Part shown: piece by piece, positions 62,791 through 64,000 of the stretch
Position numbering within the stretch: the first letter of the stretch is position 1
How the letters are laid out: each line of letters opens with the position of its first letter
DNA from: Meishania sp964351985
Lineage (GTDB): Bacteria; Bacteroidota; Bacteroidia; Flavobacteriales; Flavobacteriaceae
NCBI GenBank assembly: GCA_964351985.1
Contig: CAYGPR010000019.1
Coordinates: 1 to 64,000, forward strand
Direction of reading: 5' to 3'
DNA length: 64,000 nucleotides
Program-made: the position numbers and the translations under genes
Notes under the pieces: generated by a model
Seen by the model: only the letters and a program-made list of their open reading frames with translations
The model's database searches: none
Told to the model about the DNA's origin: nothing

Positions 62791-63450
62791 ATGAAAAGAA
62801 CCGGATTTATATTCGATTTGGACGGTGTTATCGTAGATACCGCGAAGTATCACTATTTGGCTTGGAAGAACTTGGCCGATGAACTAGGTATCGAATTTAC
62901 TGAGCAGGATAATGAACGGTTCAAGGGCGTAAGTCGAAAGCGGTGTCTCGAAATTTTGCTTGAAATGGGACGTCTTGAAGCTTCACAAGAACAAATCGAT
63001 ACATGGCTCAAAGAGAAAAATGAGGATTATCTATCATATATCGATAAAATGGACGAATCTGAGATTTTACCAGATGTAACGAAGGTTTTGGACTATCTCA
63101 AAGAAAAAAAAATATCAATGGCACTCGGTTCCGCAAGTAAAAATGCAAGACCAATTTTGGAGAAGGTGAACTTATTATCGTATTTTGAAACCTTGGTTGA
63201 CGGTAACAGCGTAACAAAGGCAAAACCTGATCCCGAAGTATTTCTCATAGCGGCTAAAAATTTAGGTGTGGCCCCAGAAAACTGTGTGGTTTTCGAAGAT
63301 GCCTTAGCAGGAGTTGAGGCCGCAAACAACGCAGGAATGACTAGTATTGGAATTGGGGAACCCGATGTACTTACTGAAGCAAAATATAATTTTACCGATT
63401 TTACTGAGATTAATCTTGATTTTTTAGATAAATTGATAAACCAAGAGTAG
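62791..63450 (+). CDS. pgmB: Beta-phosphoglucomutase
   Basis: A HAD-superfamily protein of 219 residues with the beta-PGM pattern: FIFDLDGVIVDTAKYHYLAW (Asp9 nucleophile, Asp11 acid/base), FKGVSRKRCLEILL, MALGSASKNARPILEK, AKPDPEVFLIAAKNLG and CVVFEDALAGVEAANNAGM with the metal-binding Glu-Asp pair. It interconverts beta-glucose 1-phosphate and glucose 6-phosphate. It lies between the LacI-type regulator (19 nt upstream) and a GH65 gene, the usual combination for inverting disaccharide phosphorolysis. Confidence 0.92.
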   Translation: MKRTGFIFDLDGVIVDTAKYHYLAWKNLADELGIEFTEQDNERFKGVSRKRCLEILLEMGRLEASQEQIDTWLKEKNEDYLSYIDKMDESEILPDVTKVLDYLKEKKISMALGSASKNARPILEKVNLLSYFETLVDGNSVTKAKPDPEVFLIAAKNLGVAPENCVVFEDALAGVEAANNAGMTSIGIGEPDVLTEAKYNFTDFTEINLDFLDKLINQE

Positions 63451-63488
63451 TAAAACAACGAACAACTTTTATCTTAAAAAACCAGAAC

Positions 63489-64000
63489 ATGAATCAAGAC
63501 TACATTATATCCGACCCATGGTCCATCATCGAAGAAGGCTTCGATAAAGAAATGGTAAAATCTTCTGAAAGTCTTTTTAGTATTGGTAATGGCGCCATGG
63601 GCCAACGTGCCAACTTCGAAGAACAATATTCCGGACCGACTTTTCAAGGGAGCTATATTGCGGGCGTGTATTATCCCGATAAAACTAGGGTAGGCTGGTG
63701 GAAGAACGGTTATCCCGAATACTTTGCCAAAGTATTGAATGCACCCAACTGGATCGGGATCAATATTTCCTTAAATGGGGAAGCATTTGACCTTAATACT
63801 TGTAAAAAAGTAGAAGGTTTTCGGCGTGAACTGAACATGAAAGAAGGGTGGTACCAAAGAAAGTTCAAGGCTGTAACTTCCAACGATATAAAATTGCAAG
63901 TAGTTGTTACCCGATTCTTAAGTTTGGATATCGATGAGGTCGGTTCCATTAACTATGAGATCACAGCTCTAGATTCTGAGGTAGAGATAACATATAATCC
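63489..64000 (+). CDS. GH65 glycoside hydrolase / disaccharide phosphorylase (5' part)
   Basis: The gene begins at 63489 and runs off the right edge; about 170 residues are visible. The N-terminal beta-sandwich of GH65 is recognisable: SDPWSIIEEGFDKE, SESLFSIGNGAMGQRANFEE, GSYIAGVYYPD and GWWKNGYPEYFAKVLNAPNW. GH65 members phosphorolyse maltose, trehalose, kojibiose or nigerose to beta-glucose 1-phosphate plus glucose. The adjacent beta-PGM favours a phosphorylase over a hydrolase, with maltose phosphorylase a common choice in flavobacteria. The catalytic Glu is outside the window. Confidence 0.9.
   Translation, partial: MNQDYIISDPWSIIEEGFDKEMVKSSESLFSIGNGAMGQRANFEEQYSGPTFQGSYIAGVYYPDKTRVGWWKNGYPEYFAKVLNAPNWIGINISLNGEAFDLNTCKKVEGFRRELNMKEGWYQRKFKAVTSNDIKLQVVVTRFLSLDIDEVGSINYEITALDSEVEITYN

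Noticed and set aside
1..64000. Search by eye for tRNA, rRNA, CRISPR arrays, insertion sequences, att sites or an origin
   Set aside because: No cloverleaf-like, direct-repeat-spacer or transposase signal was found; most spacers are under 300 bp.

Overview
The window reads as part of the chromosome of a marine-type member of the Flavobacteriaceae (Bacteroidota). Evidence: a SusC/SusD pair, VCBS/ASPIC-UnbV lipoproteins, PA2169-type and DUF2652 proteins, many lipoprotein signal peptides, Bacteroidota-type TAnnTTTG promoter elements, A-rich starts rather than Shine-Dalgarno sequences, and moderate GC. I see no rRNA, tRNA, CRISPR array, insertion sequence or phage gene. One run of ten Ns (52321-52330) marks an assembly gap inside a gene.

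0-14 kb: the 5' part of an ABC exporter, a TPM/YgcG-like membrane protein, a penicillin-acylase-family lipoprotein, a secreted protein of unknown function, an SGNH hydrolase, a PAP2 phosphatase, a D-threonine-aldolase-like PLP enzyme with RidA and a sorbosone-dehydrogenase-like lipoprotein (probable operon), a low-GC TlpA-type thioredoxin, a coiled-coil lipoprotein, a DoxX-Gfo/Idh/MocA pair and a TonB.

14-31 kb: a 1,200-residue lipoprotein with a degenerate calcineurin-type phosphoesterase, a kinase-like middle region and an Omp85-type barrel. It is followed by a stress or envelope neighbourhood: a 57-residue membrane protein, DUF2652 cyclase-like, DUF2254, hemerythrin, topoisomerase IB, MscS, PA2169/DUF2383, DUF1328 and an acidic mini-lipoprotein. 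Three paralogous AraC regulators surround a SRAP/HMCES homologue that has lost its catalytic residues. A decayed AsmA-like pseudogene lies near 29.1-29.6 kb.

31-41 kb: a metallophosphoesterase, a GAF protein tail-to-tail with an HD-PycTM protein, the intact paralogue of the phosphoesterase/kinase-like/Omp85 fusion, a beta-propeller lipoprotein and a vanadium-haloperoxidase-like lipoprotein.

41-64 kb: carbohydrate catabolism. A sodium:solute symporter faces xylB-xylA. Upstream on the minus strand is a long unit, susC-susD-(hairpin)-VCBS-lipoprotein-VCBS-VCBS. Divergent from susC are a LacI regulator (TTG start), beta-phosphoglucomutase and a GH65 phosphorylase that runs off the right edge. 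Together they suggest uptake and phosphorolysis of an alpha-glucoside, with xylose metabolism alongside.

The strongest candidate for an undescribed system is the pair of phosphoesterase + kinase-like + Omp85-barrel lipoproteins at 14.3-18.0 and 35.4-39.1 kb, one with an intact and one with a dead phosphoesterase site.
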